Origin: Aequorivita vitellina
Lineage (GTDB): Bacteria; Bacteroidota; Bacteroidia; Flavobacteriales; Flavobacteriaceae
Length of the DNA: 64,000 nt
NCBI RefSeq assembly: GCF_022008365.1
Contig: NZ_JAIRBA010000012.1
Coordinates: 1-64,000, forward strand
Direction: 5' to 3'
Shown here piece after piece: positions 17,124 through 26,315 of the stretch. Within the stretch, counting starts at the first letter, position 1. The number at the start of each line of letters is the position of its first letter. The notes below the pieces were generated by a model. That model searched no databases. It saw only the letters and a list, made by a program, of their open reading frames with translations, and was not told where the DNA came from. The position numbers were made by a program, and so were the translations under genes.

Positions 17124-20100
17124 TTACTTCTTCTCAATCCATTCCCTAGCATTAACCAAAGCTTGCACCCAAGGCGAAACCTCGTCGTTCATTCTGTCCT
17201 TTGGATAGGTTGCCCAGTTCCAAGGGAAAGTAGAACGCTCCAAATGCGGCATCATCACCAAATGGCGACCTGTTTTATCGGTCATCATTGCAGTGTTGAA
17301 ATCGCTGCCGTTCGGGTTTGCTGGCAAGGCATCGTAACCGTATTTTGCAACAATGTTATAATGGTTTTCGGGATTTGGGAAACTGAATTTTCCTTCTCCG
17401 TGTGCTGCCCATATTCCTAAGGTGCTTCCGGCCAATGATGATAACATAACCGAGTTATTTTCCTGAATTTTAACCGAAGTAAATCCACATTCAAATTTAC
17501 CAGTATCATTATGAAGCATTTTTGGTTTTTGCTCATCTTCCGGGTTCAACAATCCAAGTTCCACAAAAAGCTGGCAGCCGTTACAAACACCCAAGGAAAG
17601 GGTATCGTCTTTTGCAAAGAAATTTTTCAATGCTGCGTTTGCTTTTTCGTTGTATAAAAACGCACCGGCCCAACCTTTCGCACTTCCCAAAACATCACTA
17701 TTACTAAAACCACCAACGGCGACCAGCAATTTAATGTCTTCCAAAGTTTCGCGACCTTCAATAAGATCGGTCATATGCACATCTTTTACATCAAAACCTG
17801 CAAGGTGCATCATATAAGCCATTTCGCGCTCGCTGTTACTTCCTTTTTCCCGAATAACTGCTGCTTTTGGACGCGACGAACCGTTCTCGACTGTACTTCG
17901 ACTGCGCTCAGCAGAACCGCTGGAACTGACAGGAAGTTTTCCAGTGAAATTCTTCGGGAATTTAAACTTTAACGGCTGATTTTTATAATTATCAAAACGC
18001 TCTTTTGCAAGCGTGGCGCCACTTTGGTTTCTATCTAATAAATACGAAGTTTTATACCATGTATCGCGCATTTCGACAATATTAAAACTAAGTTTTTCTG
18101 AATTATTTTTTATTTGAAGTGTTTCTTCTTTTGAAACAGTTCCTATTTTTTGAAATTTGATTTCTTTTGAAGTAAATAGTTTCTCAACCGAAGCATCGTC
18201 TGAAGTTTGAATTACAACGCCAGCATTTTCAGCAAATAATAATTTCACCAAATCACTTTCACCCAAACCTGAAAGATCCAAATTCGCTCCTAAATCTACA
18301 TCGGCAAAACACATTTCAAGTAAAGTAGTAATCAATCCACCTGAAGCTATATCGTGCCCAGCTAGTATTTTATCGTCTTTAATTAATTCTTGTAAAGTGT
18401 TAAAAACCGTTTTTACGTAAGCTGAACTTTTTACATCGGGAGTTTCATTTCCTACAGCATTTAAAATCTGTCCGAAAGAAGAACCGCCTAGTTTAAACGC
18501 ATCTTGCGAAATATTAATATAATAAATACTGCCACCGTTTTTCTGCAGCACGGGCTCAACAACTTTCTTAATATCATTACAGTTTCCAGCTGCAGAAATA
18601 ATCACGGTTCCGGGAGAAATAACTTCACCATCTTTGTATTTCTGCTTCATTGAAAGCGAATCTTTTCCCGTAGGAACGTTGATTCCCAAATCGATTGAAA
18701 AGTCTGAAACGGCTTTAACGGCAGAATAAAGTCTGGCATCTTCGCCTTCGTTATTACAAGGCCACATCCAGTTAGCTGAAAGCGAAACGCTTTTTAATCC
18801 ATCTTTTAGCGGTGCCCAAACTATGTTTGTCAATGACTCAGTAATGGCATTTCGAGATCCCGCAGCCGGATCTATTAGGGCTGTAAGCGGGGAATGTCCA
18901 ATTGAGGTAGCAATTCCTTCTTTCCCGTGAAAATCTAACGCCATGACCCCACAATTGTTTAAAGGCAACTGTAATGGCCCAGCTGTCTGTTGCTTTGCAA
19001 CGCGCCCCGTAACACAGCGGTCAACTTTGTTTGTAAGCCAGTCTTTACAAGCTACAGCCTCTAATTGAAGCACTTGTGTAACGTAATCTTTTATTTTTGA
19101 AATCTCATAATCTGGATTTTTATAATTCCTAATTATGGTTTTGTCTTTCATTATTGTTTTTGGCGAGCTGCCGAACATATCTTCCAAAGCGAAATCCATT
19201 GGTTTTTCACCATTTTTGTTTTCAAAACAGAATCGCTGGTCGCCCGTAACATGGCCCACTTCATACATTGGGGAACGTTCGCGGTCAGCAACTTTTTTAA
19301 GTTGCTTAATGTGCTTATCCTCAATGATTAACCCCATTCGTTCTTGGCTTTCGTTGCCCATAATTTCTTTTGCCGAAAGGGTAGGGTCACCAATTGGAAG
19401 TTTATCCAATTCAATTCGGCCACCGGTATCTTCAACCAATTCGCTTAAGCAATTTAGATGTCCACCAGCGCCGTGATCGTGAATAGAAACAATTGGGTTT
19501 TCATCACTTTCAACCATTGCGCGAATGGCGTTTGCGGCTCTTTTTTGCATTTCGGGATTACTACGCTGAATTGCATTTAGTTCAATTCCGCTGTGGAATT
19601 CACCGGTATCTGCCGATGAAACTGCGGCACCACCCATTCCAATTCGGTAGTTATCGCCACCTAATACAACAATTTTATCTCCTTCTTTTGGAGTATCTTT
19701 TATAGCTTGACTCGCTTTGCCGTAGCCAATTCCGCCGGCAAGCATTATTACTTTGTCATAACCCAGTTTCCGCGAAGACCCTTCGACTGCGCTCAGGGTG
19801 ACATCCTCCTTTTCTTCGTGTTCAAAGGTTAAAACTGAACCAGCAATTAATGGCTGCCCAAATTTGTTTCCAAAATCTGAAGCGCCATTACTCGCTTTAA
19901 TCAAAATATCGAGCGGAGTTTGGTATAGCCACGGACGTTCTTTCATTCCTTGTTCCCACGGTTGGAGGGTCATTTCGGCTCCGCTCAATGACTGGCCGCT
20001 GAGCGGAGCCGAAGTTTGGTCGCTGAGCGGAGTCGAAGCGCCCAATCGTGAATAGGATGTCATATAAACCGCTGTTCCAGCCAATGGCAACGAACCTTTT

Positions 20101-20939
20101 CCACCAGCTAAACGATCGCGAATTTCACCACCGCTTCCAGTTGCTGCACCATTGAATGGCTCTACAGTTGTTGGGAAGTTGTGGGTTTCAGCTTTAAGTG
20201 AAATTACACTTTCAAAATCTTTTTCTTCGTACCAATCTGGTTTGTCGCCACTTTTTGGCGCCCATTGTTTTACATTCGGACCTTTTACAAAAGCCACGTT
20301 GTCTTTATAAGCCGAAACAATATCGTTCGGGTTTTCTGCGGAAGTTTTTTTAATTAATTTGAATAGGGAAGTGGGCATTTCTTTGCCGTCAATTTCAAAA
20401 ACACCGTTAAAAATCTTGTGTCGGCAGTGTTCGCTATTTACTTGGCTAAAGCCGAAAACTTCACTGTCTGTTAGTTTTCTTCCCAGCTTTTGAGATAAAT
20501 TTTCTAAATATTCAACCTCTTCATCGTTTAGGGCCAACCCTTCTTTTTGGTTGTATTCTGAAATATTGTCGATTTCTAAAATACCTTCTGGCTTCACATT
20601 TATATCAAAAATATCTTGATTTAACTCTAGATATTTTTGTGAAATCATAGGATCAAAAGTTTCTTTTTCAACATTGCTATTGTGAAACTCTTCAATTCTA
20701 ATAATGTCGGGAATGCCCATGTTTTGTGTTATTTCCACCGCATTAGTACTCCAAGGGGTAATCATTGCCGCACGCGGACCAATAAAAAAATCCGTCGCGT
20801 GTAAAGACAGGACGGATTGCGATATTTTAGGTTGGCCGCCAAAGAGCCACTCTAACTTTTTAGTATTTTCTTCTGAAATTTCTCCGTGGGTTTGGACTGC
20901 GAAAACCGTGGTTTCAACGTTCCCAAAAAAGTGAATCAT
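17124..20939 (-). CDS. purL: Phosphoribosylformylglycinamidine synthase (FGAR amidotransferase, single-chain)
   Basis: 1271 residues. Converts FGAR to FGAM in purine synthesis with ATP and glutamine. Visible landmarks are FGFSQVNSEHCRHKIFNG, the ATP-binding AETHNFPTTVEPFNGAATG, GGIGYGKASQ, and a C-terminal class I glutaminase with nucleophile Cys1119 in GVCNGCQ, followed by AAHGEGKF and MMPHLERS. The large single-chain form is used rather than PurS/Q/L. Three palindromic repeat insertions are read in frame, near residues 301-322, 379-386 and 1004-1022, giving low-complexity linkers such as STPLSDQTSAPLSG, SAVEGSS and SAERSRSTVENGSS; all lie between conserved blocks. A -7 promoter box lies at 20971-20978 and a terminator follows the stop. 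Confidence 0.96.
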   Translation of the reverse strand: MIHFFGNVETTVFAVQTHGEISEENTKKLEWLFGGQPKISQSVLSLHATDFFIGPRAAMITPWSTNAVEITQNMGIPDIIRIEEFHNSNVEKETFDPMISQKYLELNQDIFDINVKPEGILEIDNISEYNQKEGLALNDEEVEYLENLSQKLGRKLTDSEVFGFSQVNSEHCRHKIFNGVFEIDGKEMPTSLFKLIKKTSAENPNDIVSAYKDNVAFVKGPNVKQWAPKSGDKPDWYEEKDFESVISLKAETHNFPTTVEPFNGAATGSGGEIRDRLAGGKGSLPLAGTAVYMTSYSRLGASTPLSDQTSAPLSGQSLSGAEMTLQPWEQGMKERPWLYQTPLDILIKASNGASDFGNKFGQPLIAGSVLTFEHEEKEDVTLSAVEGSSRKLGYDKVIMLAGGIGYGKASQAIKDTPKEGDKIVVLGGDNYRIGMGGAAVSSADTGEFHSGIELNAIQRSNPEMQKRAANAIRAMVESDENPIVSIHDHGAGGHLNCLSELVEDTGGRIELDKLPIGDPTLSAKEIMGNESQERMGLIIEDKHIKQLKKVADRERSPMYEVGHVTGDQRFCFENKNGEKPMDFALEDMFGSSPKTIMKDKTIIRNYKNPDYEISKIKDYVTQVLQLEAVACKDWLTNKVDRCVTGRVAKQQTAGPLQLPLNNCGVMALDFHGKEGIATSIGHSPLTALIDPAAGSRNAITESLTNIVWAPLKDGLKSVSLSANWMWPCNNEGEDARLYSAVKAVSDFSIDLGINVPTGKDSLSMKQKYKDGEVISPGTVIISAAGNCNDIKKVVEPVLQKNGGSIYYINISQDAFKLGGSSFGQILNAVGNETPDVKSSAYVKTVFNTLQELIKDDKILAGHDIASGGLITTLLEMCFADVDLGANLDLSGLGESDLVKLLFAENAGVVIQTSDDASVEKLFTSKEIKFQKIGTVSKEETLQIKNNSEKLSFNIVEMRDTWYKTSYLLDRNQSGATLAKERFDNYKNQPLKFKFPKNFTGKLPVSSSGSAERSRSTVENGSSRPKAAVIREKGSNSEREMAYMMHLAGFDVKDVHMTDLIEGRETLEDIKLLVAVGGFSNSDVLGSAKGWAGAFLYNEKANAALKNFFAKDDTLSLGVCNGCQLFVELGLLNPEDEQKPKMLHNDTGKFECGFTSVKIQENNSVMLSSLAGSTLGIWAAHGEGKFSFPNPENHYNIVAKYGYDALPANPNGSDFNTAMMTDKTGRHLVMMPHLERSTFPWNWATYPKDRMNDEVSPWVQALVNAREWIEKK
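17896..17911. repeat. Short palindromic-family repeat inside purL (copy 1)
   Basis: CTTCGACTGCGCTCAG, read in purL as part of the linker before the glutaminase domain. Same core as the copies at 19781, 19974-20037 and (degenerate) 22586. Confidence 0.8.
19781..19802. repeat. Short palindromic-family repeat inside purL (copy 2)
   Basis: CTTCGACTGCGCTCAG followed by GGTGAC, read in frame as VTLSAVEGS in the purL protein. Confidence 0.8.
19974..20037. repeat. Triple repeat with perfect hairpin inside purL (copies 3-5)
   Basis: TTCGGCTCCGCTCA (19974-19987) is a perfect inverted repeat of TGAGCGGAGCCGAA (20000-20013) around a 12-base loop. A further direct copy TGAGCGGAGTCGAA follows at 20024-20037. 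All are read in frame within purL. Confidence 0.88.
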
Positions 20940-20970
20940 TCTTTTGAATATTAGGTGATTTTTGAAGTTG

Positions 20971-20978
20971 CAAAAGTA
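20971..20978 (-). promoter_or_regulatory. -7 promoter box TACTTTTG for purL
   Basis: Perfect TAnnTTTG on the minus strand about 30 bases before the purL ATG. The -33 element is not evident. No purine riboswitch is seen in the short leader. Confidence 0.55.
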
Positions 20979-21117
20979 AACAATTTTGAAAGAATTTAAT
21001 CATAAAATATACAAGTGGAATCAATAAAAAAATATAGATAACTCGCTGTATTTCTGTGAAATACCAGATATTTTAAATAAAACAAAATGCCAAAGTAATA
21101 AGCGTTAATAAAAAAGA

Positions 21118-21133
21118 GCGGGGATTAGCCCGC
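21118..21133 (-). terminator. Intrinsic terminator after the RsmB-type gene
   Basis: GCGGG (21118-21122) pairs with CCCGC (21129-21133) in a GC-rich stem. On the minus strand it is followed by TCTTTTTT. It lies about 30 bases beyond the stop at 21165. Confidence 0.8.
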
Positions 21134-21164
21134 ACTTTTTGATATAGAATATGAAATAGTTTTA

Positions 21165-22382
21165 TTATTTTTTCTGTAAAAGTGAGATATAAAATCCGTC
21201 GAAACCACTTTTGCTCGGCATTATTTTTTCTTCAGAAAAAAGTGTGAAATCTTTCCCTTCGTCTCGTTTAAGGAAATCTTTCACCTGCATTTCGTTTTCC
21301 GAAGGAAGAATAGAGCAAGTGGCATAAACTAACTGTCCGCCGGGTTTTACCATTCGCGAATAGCTATCGAGCAATTCTTTTTGGGTGGCGCGAATTTTAT
21401 CCATAAACTCAGGTTGTAATTTCCATTTGGCGTCTGGATTTCTTCTTAAAACACCCAAGCCCGAACAAGGAGCATCGATCAAAACCTTATCGGCTTTTTC
21501 AATTAATTTCTTAATCACTTTTGTTGAATCAATAACACGAGTTTCAATGTTGAAAATTTCGTTTCTGCGTGCGCGACGTTTCAACTCATTCAACTTATTT
21601 TCGTAAATATCCATTGCAATTAGCTGGCCTTTGTTTTCCATCATTGTTGCAATGTGCAGGCTCTTTCCGCCGGCACCAGCACAGGCATCAATAATGCGCT
21701 CACCGGGTTGCGGGTTTAAAATTTCAGCAACTTTTTGCGAAGAAGCATCTTGCACTTCAAAAAGACCATTTTTAAAGGCTTCGGTGGTAAAAACGTTAGT
21801 GCGTTCTTTAAGCTTTAAAGCGTGTGGGTAGCCTTTTAGAATTTCGGTTTCAATGTCTAAATCGGCCAATTCATTTTTTAAATTCTCAACGGTGGTTTTT
21901 AAGGTATTTACACGTAAAACCACATCGGCTTGTTTGTTTAGCGCGGTAATTTCGGCATCCCACTTTTTGCCTAATTCTTTTGCACCCAATTCGTCCAACC
22001 AATCTGGAATAGACTCGCGCATTTTTCTAATTTTAGAAAGTTCGTCAAACCTTCCTTTTATACGGCGGGTTGGGGTGTCTTCAAATTGTTTCCAATCTGG
22101 AATAGTAATTCCGTTTAGCGTTGCCCAAACTGTAAATAACCTAAAAAGGTTGGGACGGTCAAACGGCTCTCGTACTTCGGCAATTTCTGAATATAAACGT
22201 TTCCATCGTACAATATCGTAAGTGGTTTCGGCAATAAAGCCTCTATCGCGGGCGCCCCAGCGTTTATCGCGTTTTAATGTGTTTTTAAGCACTTTATCTG
22301 CCTGCTTGTTTTCGTTGAAAATCAAGTGAAGGGAGTCTATGGTGGCGAATACCAAATTTCTGTGTAGTTTCATTGTCTGCAT
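21165..22382 (-). CDS. RsmB/NOP2-type 16S rRNA (cytosine-C5) methyltransferase
   Basis: 405 residues. The N-terminal part (about 1-150) is a helical RNA-binding region like the NusB-like half of RsmB. The C-terminal Rossmann methyltransferase has motif I IDACAGAGGKSLHIA, motif IV DAPCSGLGVLRRNPD with a conserved Cys, and motif VI YATCSILPSENE with the second, catalytic Cys. These two cysteines define m5C RNA methyltransferases. Two starts are possible (ATG at 22382 or three codons later, MKLHRN). A TACCTTTG promoter box is at 22393-22400 and a strong terminator follows. Substrate base is inferred from the family; RsmF-like is the alternative. Confidence 0.92.
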   Translation of the reverse strand: MQTMKLHRNLVFATIDSLHLIFNENKQADKVLKNTLKRDKRWGARDRGFIAETTYDIVRWKRLYSEIAEVREPFDRPNLFRLFTVWATLNGITIPDWKQFEDTPTRRIKGRFDELSKIRKMRESIPDWLDELGAKELGKKWDAEITALNKQADVVLRVNTLKTTVENLKNELADLDIETEILKGYPHALKLKERTNVFTTEAFKNGLFEVQDASSQKVAEILNPQPGERIIDACAGAGGKSLHIATMMENKGQLIAMDIYENKLNELKRRARRNEIFNIETRVIDSTKVIKKLIEKADKVLIDAPCSGLGVLRRNPDAKWKLQPEFMDKIRATQKELLDSYSRMVKPGGQLVYATCSILPSENEMQVKDFLKRDEGKDFTLFSEEKIMPSKSGFDGFYISLLQKK

Positions 22383-22392
22383 TTTGCGGTTG

Positions 22393-22400
22393 CAAAGGTA
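22393..22400 (-). promoter_or_regulatory. -7 promoter box TACCTTTG for the rRNA methyltransferase
   Basis: Perfect TAnnTTTG on the minus strand, 10 bases before the first possible start codon. This short distance favours the downstream ATG at 22373. Confidence 0.5.
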
Positions 22401-22766
22401 TCTTTTTAAAATTAGAATTTTGAAAATGAAATGTGAAAGAAAACAAAACTGAAATTGAAAAATGAAGAAAGAGAAAAGACTTAAAAGAAATAGGACTCAG
22501 GACAATTCAAAGCTGTAAATTAAAGAGCGGAATTTAGATGAGCGATTGAATTCTTCTAAGTGCAACAGGTTGAAATATGTTTGTACTGAGCGCAGCTGAA
22601 GAATATTTAGGTTACTGTTCGGAGAAGACGAAATCGAAATCGAAACTGAAATCGAAAATCACTCATTCACAAAACTGTTTGACGAAAGCACGATTTCTAA
22701 TTAACAAATCACGAATTGACAAATCAACGAATCCCGAATTAAACTTCCAAAATTTAAAGTAATTGT
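22401..22766. other. Repeat-rich intergenic stretch
   Basis: No credible gene. It contains a degenerate copy of the purL repeat core (22586-22601, CTGAGCGCAGCTGAAG), a purine-rich tract, and imperfect tandem hexamers of the CGAAAT type at about 22630-22660. The same kind of degenerate tract occurs at 34598-34626. A 61-codon frame at 22577 is read through these repeats and is rejected. Confidence 0.5.
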
Positions 22767-22774
22767 TACTTTTG
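22767..22774 (+). promoter_or_regulatory. -7 promoter box TACTTTTG
   Basis: Perfect TAnnTTTG, 16 bases before the ATG at 22791. Confidence 0.55.
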
Positions 22775-22790
22775 GCAAAAAAACTGATCT

Positions 22791-23834
22791 ATGCGTTTTA
22801 TACTTGTTTTTATTGCTGCTCTCGTCTTTGTTTCGTGCAATAAGAAAGCTGAAATTGAATTCAATTCGGTTGAAATAACACCTGTTTTTATTGATAGCTT
22901 AAGCATTCGTGCCATTCAACCTTTGGACGAAAATAGGGTTTGGTTTGCGGCCGATAAGGGCAAAGTTGGGTTGATTGATGGCGATACGCCAAAACTTGCA
23001 ATTATAAAATACGGCGATTCGTTGCTTCATTTTAGGTCTATTGCGGCAACCAAAGAAGCTGTTTTTGTGTTGAGTATTTCAAATCCGGCCGTGTTGTATA
23101 AAATAGGTTTTAACGGCACCGAAGCCACCAATATTGAAGAAGTTTATACCGAAAAAGGCGATAATGTTTTTTACGACTCCATGAAATTTTGGAACGAGCA
23201 GGAAGGTATTGCTATTGGCGATCCGGTAGAGAATTGTATGTCGGTTATAATAACGCGCGATGGCGGTAATACGTGGGAAAAATTGTCCTGCGAAAATCTT
23301 CCAAAAGTTGAAAAAGGTGAAGCCGCATTTGCGGCAAGTAACAGCAATATTGCAATTTATGGCGACAATGCTTGGGTAGCCACAGGCGGTAAAAAATCGC
23401 GAGTAATGCGCACTGCCGATAAAGGGAAAACTTGGGAAGTTTTTAATACACCAATTGTGCAGGGGCAAGCGATGACCGGGATTTATAGCATTGATTTTTT
23501 AGATGAAAACAACGGTATTATTTTCGGTGGCAATTGGGAAGACAAAGCTTTTAACGAGGGAAATAAAGCCGTTACCAAAAACGGCGGAAAAACTTGGAAG
23601 CTGATTGCAAATGGCAAGGAACCGGGCTATCGTTCTTCGGTAAAATATATTCCCGGCACAGAAGGGCAGGGGATTGTGGCAATTGGTTCGCCGGGAATTT
23701 CATTTAGTGGCGACGGCGGAAAAAACTGGAAACAACTTTCAAAAGAAGGTTTTTTCGCAATTGAATTTGTGAACGATAGTACAGCCTTTGCTTCGGGAAA
23801 CAACCGCATTTCAAAATTAATTTTCAAAAGATAA
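22791..23834 (+). CDS. YCF48/BNR-type beta-propeller lipoprotein
   Basis: 347 residues. Lipoprotein signal with FVSC (Cys16) and then NKK. The rest is built from repeated blades with Asp-box motifs: TRDGGNTWEKL, TADKGKTWEVF, TKNGGKTWKLI and SGDGGKNWKQL. These place it among sialidase-like or photosystem-II-stability (YCF48) propellers, which in Bacteroidota are often annotated as oxidoreductases or glycosyl hydrolases without experimental support. No catalytic sialidase residues are obvious, so an assembly or binding role is as likely as an enzyme. It is probably membrane-anchored outside the cytoplasm. A -7 box lies 16 bases before the start. Confidence 0.8.
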   Translation: MRFILVFIAALVFVSCNKKAEIEFNSVEITPVFIDSLSIRAIQPLDENRVWFAADKGKVGLIDGDTPKLAIIKYGDSLLHFRSIAATKEAVFVLSISNPAVLYKIGFNGTEATNIEEVYTEKGDNVFYDSMKFWNEQEGIAIGDPVENCMSVIITRDGGNTWEKLSCENLPKVEKGEAAFAASNSNIAIYGDNAWVATGGKKSRVMRTADKGKTWEVFNTPIVQGQAMTGIYSIDFLDENNGIIFGGNWEDKAFNEGNKAVTKNGGKTWKLIANGKEPGYRSSVKYIPGTEGQGIVAIGSPGISFSGDGGKNWKQLSKEGFFAIEFVNDSTAFASGNNRISKLIFKR

Positions 23835-23909
23835 TTTTGCCTTTTATTTTTTAAAAATTTAGCTACATTAGCATTTTTTTAAAAACACCCCAATATTTAG
23901 ACCTAACCT

Positions 23910-24527
23910 ATGAGATTCTTCAAAATTACTCTGCTTTTACTTGCCATTATTTCTTTAACGAGTTGTGCTTCTGGCTACAAATCAATTCAGCCTAGAGCTA
24001 TTAATTATATTTCTACAAATGTGGATAAAGGGGTAAAGTTGGAATATAAATACGATCTGTTGTATAAAAAATACGAAAAGAAAGAAAAGAAAAAAGGCGT
24101 AAAATTGGTCGCTGTAAAAATCACAAACACTACTGATAATGACGTAATGTTTGGGAGAGATGTGAAATTAATTTATGAAAATGAATCTGAAGTACCCGTC
24201 ATGGAAAACGATAGGGTTTTTAAAACCTTAAAACAAAGTCCTGCTTCATACCTGCTGTATTTACTGCTTTCTCCGTTAAATTTAACCGTTACAAAAACGA
24301 ATGCTACTGGAATTCAAAAGAAATCTACATCTCCTATTGGCTTAATTTTAGGTCCCGGCTTAGCGGGTGGAAATATGATTGCAGCCAGTTCTGCCAATAA
24401 AAATTTTAAAACAGACTTGATGATTTACAATATATATGGCACAGTGATAAAAGCTGGCGAAACCAAGTATGGTTTAATTGGTATAAAATCTGAGTCGTAC
24501 GATGCCTTAAAGCTGAAGGTGGAATAG
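23910..24527 (+). CDS. Lipoprotein of unknown function
   Basis: 205 residues. Signal and lipobox LTSC (Cys19) followed by ASGYKS. A lysine-rich stretch KKYEKKEKKKGVK near 50-65 leads into a strand-rich region, with a hydrophobic segment SYLLYLLLSPLNLTV (about 111-125) and a glycine-rich segment near 143-156. No family recognised. Transcribed 75 bases after the propeller lipoprotein on the same strand, possibly as a second gene or from a weak box TACATTAG at 23862-23869 (one mismatch). Cell-envelope role likely from the lipobox only. Confidence 0.7.
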   Translation: MRFFKITLLLLAIISLTSCASGYKSIQPRAINYISTNVDKGVKLEYKYDLLYKKYEKKEKKKGVKLVAVKITNTTDNDVMFGRDVKLIYENESEVPVMENDRVFKTLKQSPASYLLYLLLSPLNLTVTKTNATGIQKKSTSPIGLILGPGLAGGNMIAASSANKNFKTDLMIYNIYGTVIKAGETKYGLIGIKSESYDALKLKVE

Positions 24528-24569
24528 CTAAGGTGTTATTGTTTTTATTTGTGAATTTGGGGTAACGAA

Positions 24570-25136
24570 TTATTTTAAGACAGAATTTTTCATATTGAAA
24601 GCTAAACTGATATAAGTATTGCTGTTAAACTGAAATTCGTCTATAATTTTCCAACCTAGCTTTTTGGTGTGTGCTTTTTCAGAAATCACATTTATTTTAT
24701 TGATGAAGGTAATGGAGATTGGGTATTTTTTGACAAATTCAATTCGCATTTCTTCAAAAATTTGGTTTAATAAACCTTTTCCTCTGTACTTTTTATCAAT
24801 ACAAACGGGACCGTATTGAAAACTGTTTTCGGCAGTAATTTCAATGTTATTAAAAGATAATTGTGGAAAACGCGATACCATAAAATTGAATATTTCCCAT
24901 TGTTCAAAATACTTCCAACTTCCTGCAAAAGCATAGGCAACAATGTGATTATTTTCGTTTTCAGCTATAAAAATTCCATTCTGTTTACTAATTTCTTCTA
25001 ATTGAAGCAGTGTGAAAGGCGTCGTAACAAAACCGCTTTTTCGTTCTATTTCGCTTAAGTTGCGATACAAATATTTTTCTTGAAGCGATAAAACTCCGGT
25101 AAAGTCGTTGTAATTTGCTATTCTTGTTTTTATCAT
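24570..25136 (-). CDS. GNAT family N-acetyltransferase
   Basis: 188 residues. The acetyl-CoA-binding motif A is visible as YGPVCIDKKYRGKGLLNQIFEEM (R/Q-x-x-G-x-G/A form, here YRGKGL), preceded by the strand IFIAENENNHIVAYAFAG and followed by a C-terminal GW/NSN segment, all as in the GNAT fold. The substrate is unknown. It stands alone and is convergent with the lipoprotein gene. Cytoplasmic. Confidence 0.8.
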   Translation of the reverse strand: MIKTRIANYNDFTGVLSLQEKYLYRNLSEIERKSGFVTTPFTLLQLEEISKQNGIFIAENENNHIVAYAFAGSWKYFEQWEIFNFMVSRFPQLSFNNIEITAENSFQYGPVCIDKKYRGKGLLNQIFEEMRIEFVKKYPISITFINKINVISEKAHTKKLGWKIIDEFQFNSNTYISLAFNMKNSVLK

Positions 25137-25308
25137 CTGTTTGCTAATTAAAAAACTTGTGCTGTTCTCTCGAAAAATAACGTACTTTATTTATGTCGAA
25201 ATTAGCCAATAAATTAATATGAAGGAATCTAAAATTTTTATGTCAACGTATTTTATTTCCTTAAATAGCTGTATTTTTTTAAAATTTTAAAAACGGAAAA
25301 TTAGTATT

Positions 25309-26232
25309 ATGAAAAATCAACAAGACAACCAATGGATTACCATCTTTGCTGTAATGGCGGTGGTTTTAATCGCTATTCATTATTTGTTAGAATTGAAAGT
25401 TTTTAATCCTTGGGATGATTATATTCCGTTTTTGAAAAAATTAAGTTTAAGCTTATTTTTAATAGCTTTAATTTTTCTGATTAGTAAAATCATTTCAAAA
25501 ATTGTAAACAATAAAACCTATCTGGAAGGCGACAGGTACAACTTATTGCGAATTATTCGGTTTCTGGCAATTGTATTTAGCCTCACGGTAGTAGTTTCAT
25601 TTTTGTTTGAGAGTTTTTATGCTTCAATAGTAAGTTTTGGACTGTTTTCGTTGGTGGTGGGTTTTGCATTGCAAGCGCCCATTACTTCTTTTATTGCTTG
25701 GGTTTATTTAATATTTCGACGTTCGTATTTGGTTGGCGATCGCATTCAAATAAAAGGATTCCGTGGCGATGTTGTAGAAATAAGTTATTTAGACACCTCA
25801 ATTTTGGAGTGTAGCGGCGATTATTTGGTAAACGATAGACGCAGTGGTAGAATAATTCGTTTTCCCAATAGTTTAATTTTAAGAGAAGAAGTAATTAATT
25901 ATTCTGGTTCCGAAGTGCCTTTTATATGGAATGAAACCCCGTTACAGGTGGCATTTAGCAGCGATTTGCAATTTGTGGAGGCTTGTTTATTAAATGCTGC
26001 GCGCAACGATTTTAAAGAACGTTACCCACAGTTAGATTCTCAAAAGAATGAAAAATGGGAGCCTGCGGTTTATTTTAGGGTTAACAGCTACGCGTGGATG
26101 GAAGCCGTAATTTCATATCCCGTAGAGCCAGAAGATACTACAGGCCGTAGAAATAGAATTTTAAAATATGCGTTACCATTATTAAACGAAGCACCCGATA
26201 AAGTTCAATTTCCCGAAGGAACGCTGCGGTAA
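25309..26232 (+). CDS. MscS-family mechanosensitive channel
   Basis: 307 residues. Three hydrophobic segments at about residues 12-28, 43-64 and 82-112, the last followed by SLVVGFALQAPITSFIAWVYLIFRRSYLVGDRIQIKGFRGDVVEI. This matches the pore helix and the start of the beta domain of MscS proteins. The C-terminal part (about 190-307) is cytoplasmic. The channel would release solutes on hypo-osmotic shock. Single gene, followed by a convergent symporter gene. A second MscS-type gene lies at 30692-31255. Confidence 0.87.
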   Translation: MKNQQDNQWITIFAVMAVVLIAIHYLLELKVFNPWDDYIPFLKKLSLSLFLIALIFLISKIISKIVNNKTYLEGDRYNLLRIIRFLAIVFSLTVVVSFLFESFYASIVSFGLFSLVVGFALQAPITSFIAWVYLIFRRSYLVGDRIQIKGFRGDVVEISYLDTSILECSGDYLVNDRRSGRIIRFPNSLILREEVINYSGSEVPFIWNETPLQVAFSSDLQFVEACLLNAARNDFKERYPQLDSQKNEKWEPAVYFRVNSYAWMEAVISYPVEPEDTTGRRNRILKYALPLLNEAPDKVQFPEGTLR

Positions 26233-26315
26233 ATTTTTATTCGAATTTTAGCAGAAAAGTAGGCAGGGATGTTTCCTCAATTCATTCTTTTTAAATACTG
26301 TATTCAAAGAAATTT

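Noticed and set aside
19135-20055. Plus-strand frames opposite purL
   Set aside because: Shadow frames of the conserved purL sequence; no start signals or family features.
22577-22762. 61-codon plus-strand frame before the propeller lipoprotein
   Set aside because: It is read through the degenerate repeat core and the CGAAAT-type tract, giving low-complexity sequence only.
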